DNA of 64,000 bases from Bradyrhizobium daqingense. Its GTDB lineage: Bacteria > Pseudomonadota > Alphaproteobacteria > Rhizobiales > Xanthobacteraceae. The notes below the pieces were generated by a model, which was given only the letters and a program-made list of their open reading frames with translations, ran no database searches and was not told the origin of the DNA. The translations under genes were made by a program, and so were the position numbers. How positions within the stretch are numbered: the first letter of the stretch is position 1; each line of letters starts with the position of its first letter. Shown in pieces: positions 17,838 to 26,332 of this stretch. The DNA is taken from the NCBI RefSeq assembly GCF_021044685.1, contig NZ_CP088014.1, forward strand, positions 7,364,001 to 7,428,000. Reading direction: 5' to 3'.

Positions 17838-18257
17838 TCAGGCGACGGCGCCGATGCGGGCGCGCATCAGGCCGATGCTGTCGAGGTCGGCCTGCTCGCG
17901 GGCGTTCTCTTCGGCGCGCTCGCGGGCCTGGTCGCGCTCGTCGAGCAGCTCGACCTTCTTCAGCTCCTCGAAGGCCTCGGCCAGCGCGGCCTTGGCTTCA
18001 TCGAGCTGGCCCTTGAGCTCGTCGGCCGAGCGGGTCAGGTTCTCGCGGCGCTGGATCGCGGCTTTGGCATAGGTCGGATAAGCGAAGTGCGAGGGATCGT
18101 TGATCCCGGCGCGGTCCTGCTCGGTCTGGATCTCGCGTTCGAGGTCCACCGACATCCGCTGGAAGTCGGCGATCATGGTCTCGATCTGGGTGACCCGGCG
18201 GCGCTTCTCGTCGACCTGAAACTTCTTCAGGCGGATGAGGGTATCTCGTGACTTCAT
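17838..18257 (-). CDS. fliJ: Flagellar export chaperone FliJ
   Basis: 139 residues, almost entirely alpha-helical coiled coil (LIRLKKFQVDEKRRRVTQIE, then ADELKGQLDEAKAALAEAFE), the hallmark of FliJ. FliJ is the stalk-like subunit that sits in the FliI hexamer and links it to FlhA. It lies 121 bp downstream of fliI in the same direction, the standard order. A terminator follows. Confidence 0.9.
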   Translation of the reverse strand: MKSRDTLIRLKKFQVDEKRRRVTQIETMIADFQRMSVDLEREIQTEQDRAGINDPSHFAYPTYAKAAIQRRENLTRSADELKGQLDEAKAALAEAFEELKKVELLDERDQARERAEENAREQADLDSIGLMRARIGAVA

Positions 18258-18378
18258 CGACTCGTACTCCCCAGAAGTCCCCTCGCTGCACGTGGGACGG
18301 CACCGGTCTCCCCACGGGCCCGATTTGGGCCAAGACCGGCTCTGCTACTCTGTGGGATCGGATGATGACCGGACAAAG

Positions 18379-19704
18379 TTAGCGTTCCGTTTCCAAATTA
18401 CCGAGGATTTGCGCCAACTGGCGGTAGCCGTCCGCCAGTGATGCATTTTCGTCCTTGCGCTGGCGCAGGAAGGCTTCCAGCGGCTCGTGCAGGCGGATCG
18501 CCTCGTCGACCTCGGGGCTGGAGCCGGCCCGGTAGGCGCCGAGCCGGATCAATTCCTCCATGTCGGCATAAGTCGCCATCACCGCGCGCGCCTTCTGGAT
18601 GGTCGGCCAGAACTGCGGATCGGCCGATTTCGGCATGGTGCGGGAGACGGATTTGAGGATGTTGATGGCGGGGTAGCGACCGCGCTCGGCGATCGAGCGC
18701 TGCATCACGATGTGGCCGTCGAGGATGCCGCGGACCGCATCCGCAATCGGCTCGTTATGGTCGTCGCCATCGACCAGCACGGTGAAGATCGCGGTGATGG
18801 CGCCCTCGCCGAGGCCCGGTCCGGCGCGCTCCAGCAGCTTCGGCAGCTCGGTGAACACGGTCGGCGTGTAACCCTTGGCCGTCGGCGGCTCGCCAGCGGA
18901 CAGGCCGATCTCACGCTGGGCCATGGCAAAGCGCGTCACCGAATCCATCAGGCAGAGCACGTCCTGGTTCTCGTCGCGAAAATATTCGGCGACCGCGAGC
19001 GTGAGATACGCGGCCTGGCGGCGCATCAGCGCCGGCTCGTCCGAGGTCGCGACCACGACGACGGAACGCGCAAGGCCCTCCTCGCCGAGGTCGTCCTGCA
19101 GGAATTCCTGAACCTCGCGGCCGCGTTCGCCGATCAGCCCGATGACGCTGACGGCGGCATCGACGTTCCGCGCCAGCATCGACAGCAGCACCGACTTGCC
19201 GACGCCGGAGCCTGCGAAGATGCCCATGCGCTGGCCGCGGCAGCAGGTGAGGAAGGTGTTCATCGCGCGCACGCCAAGATCGAGCGGCGCGCCGACGCGC
19301 TTGCGCGAATGCGCCGGCGGCGGCTGGTTGCGGAACGGCATCGGCGAGGAACCTTGCAGCAGCGGTCCCTTGCCGTCGATCGGCTCGCCCAGCGCGTTGA
19401 CGACGCGGCCGAGCCAGGCCGATGACGGCCGCACCTGATTGGCGGCATTGGCGATCACCGCCTTGCAGCCGCGGCGTACGCCGTCGAGGCCGGCGAAGGG
19501 CATCACGACAGCGTTGTTGCCGGAGAAGCCGATCACCTCGCACGGGATGGTGCGGTTGGCGCCGGTCTCGATCACCAGGCGTGCGCCGACCGACATCGCG
19601 TGAATGGGACCGGCCACCTCGACCATCAGGCCGCGCACGCCGACCACACGGCCGTAGATGTTGATGCCGTCGATGTCGCCGATCTGTTCGGCCAGAGCCT
19701 TCAT
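18379..19704 (-). CDS. fliI: Flagellum-specific ATPase FliI
   Basis: 441 residues, related to F1 beta and to the type III secretion ATPases. The Walker A motif is [11 protein letters not shown] (about 161-171), the ATPase signature [13 protein letters not shown] follows, and Walker B is [13 protein letters not shown] near 250. The C-terminal helical domain is complete. It energises unloading of flagellar export substrates at the FlhA gate. Upstream, the 437-bp gap to divergent ctrA holds a CtrA-like box. Confidence 0.96.
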   Translation of the reverse strand: MKALAEQIGDIDGINIYGRVVGVRGLMVEVAGPIHAMSVGARLVIETGANRTIPCEVIGFSGNNAVVMPFAGLDGVRRGCKAVIANAANQVRPSSAWLGRVVNALGEPIDGKGPLLQGSSPMPFRNQPPPAHSRKRVGAPLDLGVRAMNTFLTCCRGQRMGIFAGSGVGKSVLLSMLARNVDAAVSVIGLIGERGREVQEFLQDDLGEEGLARSVVVVATSDEPALMRRQAAYLTLAVAEYFRDENQDVLCLMDSVTRFAMAQREIGLSAGEPPTAKGYTPTVFTELPKLLERAGPGLGEGAITAIFTVLVDGDDHNEPIADAVRGILDGHIVMQRSIAERGRYPAINILKSVSRTMPKSADPQFWPTIQKARAVMATYADMEELIRLGAYRAGSSPEVDEAIRLHEPLEAFLRQRKDENASLADGYRQLAQILGNLETER

Positions 19705-19811
19705 CGGTGGACCTTCGTTAAGGGACGCGCCTTGGTCATCCCCGGAGTTGCAGTTGCGATCCGGGCCTTCACGATGAAAACCTTAAGTTTCGCCATATTT
19801 CTGAACGGCGC

Positions 19812-19827
19812 TTAACTTCGTGTTTAC
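19812..19827. promoter_or_regulatory. Candidate CtrA box between fliI and ctrA
   Basis: TTAA (19812-19815), seven bases, then TTTAC (19823-19827): one mismatch from TTAA-N7-TTAAC. It lies 108 bp before the fliI start, on the side facing fliI. Confidence 0.35.
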
Positions 19828-19892
19828 CCGCATCATTAATCATTGCGTCACTGTCTTTGAGACTGAGCGTGGCTTCCCTTCAGAAGAAGGCT

Positions 19893-20062
19893 GAGTCGCG
19901 GGAGTCGGTTAGGCCCGTCTCTTAAAGTGGAACTTGAACAGAATCGGGTGACGAAAGCTGCTTCACGCACAAGACCTTAGGGCGATTCGACAAAAATTGC
20001 ACCGGGAGGACTTGCGTTCCAGAATCAGAGTTTGTTAACCATCTGTTGTCAGGATCCGAATC
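19893..20062 (+). promoter_or_regulatory. ctrA upstream region with six GANTC sites and a CtrA half-site
   Basis: GANTC, the CcrM methylation target, occurs at 19893, 19902, 19941, 19984, 20022 and 20058. Random expectation in 170 bp is under one. TTAACCAT (20035-20042), a CtrA half-site, lies in the same stretch, about 100 bp before the ctrA start. In Caulobacter a GANTC site in the ctrA P1 promoter couples transcription to replication fork passage, and CtrA regulates its own promoters. Confidence 0.6.
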
Positions 20063-20141
20063 AGTTGTTCAAAGGCGTTTTGTTGAGTGCCGCGAATGCG
20101 GCCGACCTGACGCCCAGGAGCGGCGACTATGGGGAACTGGC

Positions 20142-20843
<702 letters not shown>

Positions 20844-20895
20844 TCTTCTGGGTTTACGTCGCGAGCCCAGTCAGGCTCGCTCCTCCCAGCCTGGA

Positions 20896-20925
20896 CCCCG
20901 CCGCAAATGGCGGGGTTTTGTTTTT
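20896..20925 (+). terminator. Rho-independent terminator after ctrA
   Basis: CCCCGCC (20896-20902) pairs with GGCGGGG (20909-20915) around a six-base loop, followed by TTTTGTTTTT. It starts 52 bp after the ctrA stop. Confidence 0.85.
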
Positions 20926-21058
20926 GGGGGACGTCTTCGCCGTCTCCCGCTTGCTGGAAGGGGTGCAGCAATTGCGCCGATGCGACTTCACCCCTCTCTA
21001 ATGTTTGAACCGCTACCCTCCCCCCGCCGACGAATGGTCGCTGCACGATGGGGGAACG

Positions 21059-21463
21059 ATGATCCTGCAATCACTCGCCGGCCTGCCCGCCTTCCTGGTC
21101 TATTTCTGCACCGGCCTGATCGCGATCGTGGCCTATCTGTTCGTTTACACCCGCATCACCCCGCATAACGAGTTCCAGCTCATCCGCGATAATCAGCCGG
21201 CCGCGGCGATCGCGCTCGGCCTCAGCCTGCTCGGCTTCGTGGCGCCGCTGGTCAGCGCCATCGCGCATTCGGCCAACGTGCTGGATTGCCTGATCTGGGC
21301 GACGATCGCGCTGATCGTCCAGATCATCGTGTTCTTTCTGGTGAAGGTGCCGGTGCCGAACCTGTCGAAGCGGATCGACTCCGGCGAGATCGCGCCCGCG
21401 ATCTGGCTCGGCCTGGCCTCGCTCGCTGCCGGTCTGCTGAACGCCGCCAGCATGATCTACTGA
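21059..21463 (+). CDS. DUF350 family membrane protein (YjfL-like)
   Basis: 134 residues with four predicted membrane segments (LVYFCTGLIAIVAYLFVYTRI, IALGLSLLGFVAPLVSAIA, and two more), matching DUF350/YjfL. GGGGGA just before the ATG at 21059 supports this start. It is followed by a one-base gap to a Ser-rich gene and then a glutathionylspermidine-synthase-like gene, the same neighbourhood as E. coli yjfL-yjfM-yjfC. The biochemical role of DUF350 proteins is not established. Confidence 0.82.
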   Translation: MILQSLAGLPAFLVYFCTGLIAIVAYLFVYTRITPHNEFQLIRDNQPAAAIALGLSLLGFVAPLVSAIAHSANVLDCLIWATIALIVQIIVFFLVKVPVPNLSKRIDSGEIAPAIWLGLASLAAGLLNAASMIY

Positions 21464-21464
21464 C

Positions 21465-21851
21465 ATGGCCGACAAACCCTCCAGCAAGCAATTCGGCAAG
21501 CGCCTGCCGTCGGTGCCAGCGACACCACGGCCCCAGGCCAAGCGCTCCGGCCATGTCGCGCTGCTCGTGATGGGCACGATCGCGGTCGGCACCACCGCCT
21601 ACACCTTAATGCCGCGGCAGAATTGCGAGCCCACGCCCGGCGCCGTGCCGGGGCAGACGACCACGACGTGCAGCAGCAGCAGCAGCAGCTCGTCGGGCGG
21701 CAGCAGCTCGCGCTGGTCGTCGCGATCGAGCTTGTTCAGCAGCGATTCCTCGAGCCATTCCTCGTCGGGAACGTCGTCCGATTCCGGCCACAGCAGCGTG
21801 AGCCGCGGCGGCTTCGGCTCGTTCGGCCATGGCTTCTCGGGCGGCGGCTGA
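21465..21851 (+). CDS. Ser/Gly-rich envelope protein, YgiB/YjfM (DUF1190)-like
   Basis: 128 residues: a charged N-terminus, one membrane segment (HVALLVMGTIAVGTTAYTLM at about 30-49), then a Cys-flanked short region and a long low-complexity Ser tract ending in GGFGSFGHGFSGGG. Size, anchor and position before a GSP-synthase-like gene match DUF1190 proteins, although the Ser tract makes alignment weak. It starts one base after the DUF350 stop, so translation is probably coupled. The CAG/AGC-rich DNA of the Ser tract could be length-variable. Confidence 0.6.
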   Translation: MADKPSSKQFGKRLPSVPATPRPQAKRSGHVALLVMGTIAVGTTAYTLMPRQNCEPTPGAVPGQTTTTCSSSSSSSSGGSSSRWSSRSSLFSSDSSSHSSSGTSSDSGHSSVSRGGFGSFGHGFSGGG

Positions 21852-21925
21852 CGCATGATCCGGAAAAGTGGCCACCGGTTTTCCCTCGCGACAAACGCGG
21901 AACGCGTTTGCGCGGAGATCATGCG
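21852..21925. repeat. Palindromic repeat inside the operon
   Basis: CGCATGATC (21852-21860) and GATCATGCG (21917-21925) are exact inverted ends, enclosing GGAAAAGTGGCCACCGGTTTTCC. The core of this unit is one I recognise as recurrent in Bradyrhizobium and relatives. It separates the Ser-rich gene from the synthase-like gene. Confidence 0.6.
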
Positions 21926-21936
21926 CAGGAGATGAT

Positions 21937-23097
21937 ATGCAGCGCATCACCTGTCTGGAGCGCGACGACTGGCGGGAAACCGCAGCGCAATGCGGCTTCG
22001 TCTTCCACACCATCGACGGCGACCGCTATTGGGACGAGCGCGCCTATTACGGCTTCACGCTCGACGAGATCGAGCGCGGCATCGAGACGCCGACCGGCGA
22101 GATCGACGCGATGTGCCTGGAGCTTGCCGGCCGCGCGATCGGCGACGAACGATATCTGCGCCGCCTGAAGATTCCCGAAGCGTTCTGGAGCCTGATCGCG
22201 GAGAGCTGGAAGCGGGACGACCGCAGCCTCTACGGCCGGCTCGACCTGACATTCGACGGCAAAGGTCCGGCCAAGCTGCTCGAATACAATGCGGATACGC
22301 CGACTTCGCTGTTCGAAGCCGCCGTCTTTCAATGGACCTGGCTCGAACAGGCGATCGAACGCCGCATGATCCCCGCGCGCGCCGATCAGTTCAACTCCAT
22401 CCATGAGCGGCTGATCGCGGCGTGGAAGGAGATCGCTGCCGGCCGGCACATCCATCTCACCGGCATCACCGGCAACGAGGAAGACGCCGGCACGCTCGCT
22501 TATCTCGAAGACACCGCACGCCAGGCGGGACTCTCGACCAGGCTGCTCGACATCGAACAGGTCGGCTGGCGCGACGAAGGCGGCGGGTTCGTCGATCTCG
22601 ACGATCGCGACATCGCGCTGGCCTTCAAGCTCTATCCCTGGGAATGGATGTTCCAGGACGCCTTCGGCGCCAAGCTCAGGGACGCGCCGACGCGCTGGAT
22701 CGAGCCGCCGTGGAAAGCGGTGCTCTCCAACAAGGGCATCCTGCCGCTGCTGTGGGAGATGTTTCCGAACCATCCCAATCTGCTGCCGGCCTTCTTCGAG
22801 GACGATCCGCGCGCCGCCGAGCTCGGCACGTCCTATGTGCGCAAGCCGCTGCTGTCGCGCGAAGGCGCCAACGTCACGCTGGTGTCGGGCGGCACGCCGC
22901 TCGACGAGCAGGAGGGTCCCTATGGTGCCGAAGGTTTCATACGGCAGGCACTTGCGCCGCTGCCGAACTTTTCCGGCTTCTATCCGGTGATCGGAAGCTG
23001 GCTGGTGGACCACGAACCTTGCGGCCTGTCGATCCGCGAGGACGAGAGCCCGATCACGGGCAACCGCTCACGATTCCTGCCGCATGCGATTTTGTGA
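21937..23097 (+). CDS. Glutathionylspermidine synthase-like ATP-grasp protein (YjfC/YgiC-like)
   Basis: 386 residues matching the C-terminal synthetase family of glutathionylspermidine synthase. Conserved blocks include LLEYNADTPTSLFEAAVFQW, FKLYPWEWMF, WKAVLSNKGILPLLWEMFP and SYVRKPLLSREGANV. The ATP-grasp fold ligates an amine to a peptide carboxylate. YgiC/YjfC homologues lack the amidase domain, as here, and their true substrates are unsettled. AGGAG at 21927-21931, five bases before ATG 21937, fixes the start. Confidence 0.85.
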   Translation: MQRITCLERDDWRETAAQCGFVFHTIDGDRYWDERAYYGFTLDEIERGIETPTGEIDAMCLELAGRAIGDERYLRRLKIPEAFWSLIAESWKRDDRSLYGRLDLTFDGKGPAKLLEYNADTPTSLFEAAVFQWTWLEQAIERRMIPARADQFNSIHERLIAAWKEIAAGRHIHLTGITGNEEDAGTLAYLEDTARQAGLSTRLLDIEQVGWRDEGGGFVDLDDRDIALAFKLYPWEWMFQDAFGAKLRDAPTRWIEPPWKAVLSNKGILPLLWEMFPNHPNLLPAFFEDDPRAAELGTSYVRKPLLSREGANVTLVSGGTPLDEQEGPYGAEGFIRQALAPLPNFSGFYPVIGSWLVDHEPCGLSIREDESPITGNRSRFLPHAIL

Positions 23098-23102
23098 GGC
23101 GT

Positions 23103-23252
23103 CCGTCACTCCGGGGCACTCGCAAAGCGAGTGAGCCCGGAATCCATAGCCACAGGCGGATGAAAGGGCCGCGTCTAACCGGCTGCGCATTTCGAAGGCT
23201 TGTGGTTATGGATTCCGGGCTCCGCGCTTCCGCGCGGCCCCGGAATGACGGG
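23103..23252. repeat. Intergenic inverted repeat
   Basis: The outer CGTCACTCCGGGG is mirrored by CCCCGGAATGACGG. Inner arms around GCCCGGAATCCATAGCCACA and TGTGGTTATGGATTCCGGGC are nearly exact complements. It fills the gap between the synthase-like gene and cheR, which converge here, and may act as a transcription barrier. Confidence 0.65.
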
Positions 23253-23260
23253 AAGAAAGT

Positions 23261-24133
23261 TCACCTCGCCGCGGCGACCTTGATCGGTTGCGGCATCAAT
23301 CCGCCCATCGGCCGGCCCGAGCGCGCGGGGTTGAGCTGGTAGAGGCCGCGGCGGTCAGTGACGGGGCGGAACGCATCGGTGATGCCGACGACGGATTCGG
23401 CGGCGCCGAGCAGCAGCGTGCCGTCGACCTCCATCCCCTTGGCCATGCGCTCGAAGATCACCGCCTTGGTGCTCTGGTCGAAATAGATCAGCACGTTGCG
23501 GCAGAAGATCACGTCGAAGGTGCCGAGATGGGAGAAGTCCTGCAACAGATTGAGCTGGCGGAATTGCACCATGGCGCGGATGTCGGCGTTGAGCTGCCAG
23601 ACTTCACCTACTTGCGTGAAGTATTTCATCAGGTGTTGGATCGGCAGGCCGCGCTGCACCTCGAACTGGCTGTAGATGCCGACCTTGGATTTCTCCAGCA
23701 CCTCCTGCGACAGGTCGGTCGCGACGATCTCGATGCGCCAGCCGGCAAGCGCCGCGCCCATCTCCTTCACGCACATGGCGATCGAATAGGGCTCCTGCCC
23801 GGTCGAGGATGCCGCGGACCAGATGCGCAAGCTCTTGCGTGCCGCGCGCGCCTGGATCAGGCCCGGCAGGATCGTGCCGCGCAAGTGATCGAACGGGATC
23901 TTGTCGCGATAGAAGAAGGTCTCGTTGGTGGTCATGGCTTCGACCACGTCGGTCGCAAGCCGGCCGTCGCCATTCCTGATCTTCAACACGAGATCGGGGA
24001 TGCCTGATAGGCTCGCCTTGCGCGCGAGCGGCAGCAGCCGGCTTTCGACCAGATATTGCTTGTCGGCGGACAGATCGAGTCCGGAGCGCTCCTTCAGGAA
24101 CTTGCGCAGATAGTCGTAATCCGCGGGCGTCAC
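23261..24133 (-). CDS. cheR: Chemotaxis protein methyltransferase CheR
   Basis: 290 residues. The N-terminal helical domain ([20 protein letters not shown]) precedes a SAM-binding domain with [17 protein letters not shown] (motif I region) and [14 protein letters not shown]. It methylates glutamates of chemoreceptors. Its start overlaps the cheB stop by four bases (ATGA), so they are translationally coupled. It is the last gene of the che operon. Confidence 0.95.
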   Translation of the reverse strand: MTPADYDYLRKFLKERSGLDLSADKQYLVESRLLPLARKASLSGIPDLVLKIRNGDGRLATDVVEAMTTNETFFYRDKIPFDHLRGTILPGLIQARAARKSLRIWSAASSTGQEPYSIAMCVKEMGAALAGWRIEIVATDLSQEVLEKSKVGIYSQFEVQRGLPIQHLMKYFTQVGEVWQLNADIRAMVQFRQLNLLQDFSHLGTFDVIFCRNVLIYFDQSTKAVIFERMAKGMEVDGTLLLGAAESVVGITDAFRPVTDRRGLYQLNPARSGRPMGGLMPQPIKVAAAR

Positions 24134-25326
24134 GAGCGGTCTCCCGCGAACAGGCGGTTCACCCTGGTCCCGATCTGGTTGAGCGGCAGGATCGCCGCGC
24201 AGATGCCGGCATTGGCCGCCGCGCCCGGCATGCCCCAGACCACGCTGGAGGCTTCGTCCTGCGCGATGACGCTGCCGCCGGCAGCGACGATGTCCTTGCC
24301 GCCGCGCATGCCGTCCGAGCCCATGCCCGTCAGGATCACCGAGAGGATGCCGCCATGCCAGATGTCGATGGCGGAGGTGAAGAGCGGATCGACCGCGGGC
24401 TTGCAGAAGTTGACGGCGGGACCGTCGTCGAGCGCGATCGCGGTGTCCGCGCCACTCCGCACGACGCGCATGTGCTTGCCGCCGGGCGCAAGATAGATCC
24501 GTCCCGGCTTCACCGGTTCGCCGTCGACCGCCTCGGCCGCCGGCTTGCGGCTCGCTCGCGCCAGATGCTCGGCGAGAATGGTGGTGAAGGTCGGCGGCAT
24601 GTGCTGGGTGATCAGCACCGGGACTCGGTCGATCACCGGGCCGAGCTCGGCGACGAGCGTCATCAGCGCCTGGGGGCCGCCGGTCGAGGAGCCGATCAGC
24701 AGCGCCTTCGGTGCTTGCGTCGAGAATGGGCGCGTCACCAGCGCTCCCGACGACGGTGCGTGCACGGTCGGAGCCGGAGCGGGCGCGGCGGGCCGCGCAA
24801 CAGGGCCGCGCGCGACCGGGGCCGGGCTCGCGGGCGCCAGCGGCGGACTCGCAACCGTGGGCCTCCTGCGCAGCCGAGCGCCGAGGTGACGGATCTTCTG
24901 GATCAGATCATGGTGGAAGATGTCCGCGGCCGAGGCCTCGCGCGTCGATTCCGGCTTTGGAATGTAATCGGCCGCGCCGAGCGACAGCGCCTTGAAGCTG
25001 ATCTCCGCATTGCGGCGGGTCAGCGTCGAAGCCATAATGATGACGAGGTCGCGTTTCTTCGCAAGCAGCTGCGGCAGCGCCGACAGGCCGTCGAGCTCTG
25101 GCATTTCGATATCGAGCACGGCGACGTCGGGGTTGATGCGCTCGATCTGGTTGACCGCCTCGAGACCGGTGCGCAGCGAAGCCGCGACTTCCATGTCGTG
25201 CTCGGCACCGATCCAGCGCGAGATCAGACCGCGGATGACGACGGAGTCGTCGACGATCATCACCCGCAGCGGCCCGGCTTCGCGCGACGAGCCCGTGGTC
25301 GAATTACCTGCGAACGCAACACTCAT
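24130..25326 (-). CDS. cheB: Chemotaxis response regulator/methylesterase CheB
   Basis: 398 residues: receiver domain (VDDS pocket, Asp72 in [13 protein letters not shown]), an Ala/Pro-rich linker at about 150-200, and a CheB methylesterase domain with catalytic Ser in [13 protein letters not shown], His in [10 protein letters not shown] and Asp in [12 protein letters not shown]. It removes methyl groups from receptors when phosphorylated by CheA. It lies between cheY and cheR in the operon. Confidence 0.96.
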   Translation of the reverse strand: MSVAFAGNSTTGSSREAGPLRVMIVDDSVVIRGLISRWIGAEHDMEVAASLRTGLEAVNQIERINPDVAVLDIEMPELDGLSALPQLLAKKRDLVIIMASTLTRRNAEISFKALSLGAADYIPKPESTREASAADIFHHDLIQKIRHLGARLRRRPTVASPPLAPASPAPVARGPVARPAAPAPAPTVHAPSSGALVTRPFSTQAPKALLIGSSTGGPQALMTLVAELGPVIDRVPVLITQHMPPTFTTILAEHLARASRKPAAEAVDGEPVKPGRIYLAPGGKHMRVVRSGADTAIALDDGPAVNFCKPAVDPLFTSAIDIWHGGILSVILTGMGSDGMRGGKDIVAAGGSVIAQDEASSVVWGMPGAAANAGICAAILPLNQIGTRVNRLFAGDRS

Positions 25327-25402
25327 TACTCACCAACTCAGGCTGAAACGGTTCAGTTGAAAAACAGGCGCCGAAGGATCCGTTCAGCCTCCGGGCGTTC
25401 GC

Positions 25403-25768
25403 TCAGATCAGGCCGACTTCCTGGAACTTCGCCGTCACGATGTCCTTGTCGAAGGGCTTCATGATGTACTCGTTGGCACCGGCGTGCAGCGCGCGAGCGA
25501 TGTGCGCAACGTCGTTCTCAGTGGTGCAGAACACCACCTTGGGCTGGTCGCCGCCGGGCATGCGCCTGAGATGGCCGAGAAACTCGTAGCCGTCCATCAC
25601 GGGCATGTTCCAGTCCAGCAACACCGCATCGGGCAGGCCGCGCTTGCAGGCCTCGAGCGCCTTCTCACCGTCCTCGGCTTCGAGGATCTGGAAGTCGAGG
25701 CCCTCAAGGATCCGGCGCGCAACCTTGCGGATGACGCTGGAATCATCAACGACGAGACAAGTACGCAT
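25403..25768 (-). CDS. cheY: Single-domain chemotaxis response regulator CheY
   Basis: 121 residues, receiver only: VVDDSSVIRK pocket, Asp52 in AVLLDWNMPVMDG, Thr in FCTTENDVAHI and Lys in YIMKPFDKD. It carries the CheA signal to the flagellar motor. Operon position is after cheW and before cheB. Whether it binds FliM or acts as a phosphate sink cannot be decided from sequence. Confidence 0.95.
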   Translation of the reverse strand: MRTCLVVDDSSVIRKVARRILEGLDFQILEAEDGEKALEACKRGLPDAVLLDWNMPVMDGYEFLGHLRRMPGGDQPKVVFCTTENDVAHIARALHAGANEYIMKPFDKDIVTAKFQEVGLI

Positions 25769-25837
25769 CTGAGCCTCTGCTTCCTCCCCTTTGGGGGCAC
25801 TTCCATTACTGGCACGTCGGCGGCAATTGCCGCCGTA

Positions 25838-26308
25838 TCAGGCCGCCATCATTTCGGGCGCGAGCTCGAGGACGCGATCGACGTCGAGGACGACCATGAG
25901 CTGGCCGTCGAGGCGATGGACACCACCGGCGAGCTTGGCCATGCGGGGGTCGAGGTTGACGGGGTTCTCCTCCTTGCCGTCCTCGGACAGGCGCAGGACT
26001 TCACCGATCTGGTCGATCAAGAGGCCGTAGGATTCGCCGCGCAGGTCGACGCCGACCGCCATCGGCACCTTGCCGTCCTCGGCCTTGGGCAGGCCGAGGC
26101 GGGCGCGCATGTCGACCACGGTGACGATGCGGCCGCGCAGATTGAGCACGCCCGCGATCTCGCGCGAGGACAGCGGCACGCGGGTGACGCGCTCGGGCAT
26201 GAACACGTCCTGGACGCGGGAGATCGGCAGGCCGAACAGCTGGCCGCCGATCATCGCGGTGACGTACTCGACCATGGCGCCTTCGCCCACTTGCGTCTTC
26301 TTGCTCAT
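25838..26308 (-). CDS. cheW: Chemotaxis coupling protein CheW
   Basis: 156 residues with one CheW beta-barrel domain (EYVTAMIGGQLFGLPISRVQ, GVLNLRGRIVTVVDMRARLG, AVGVDLRGESYGLLIDQIGE). It couples receptors to CheA at the membrane. It lies 24 bp downstream of cheA and belongs to the same operon. Confidence 0.95.
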   Translation of the reverse strand: MSKKTQVGEGAMVEYVTAMIGGQLFGLPISRVQDVFMPERVTRVPLSSREIAGVLNLRGRIVTVVDMRARLGLPKAEDGKVPMAVGVDLRGESYGLLIDQIGEVLRLSEDGKEENPVNLDPRMAKLAGGVHRLDGQLMVVLDVDRVLELAPEMMAA

Positions 26309-26332
26309 CTCGTCTCTCTCCTCAGGTCCTGC

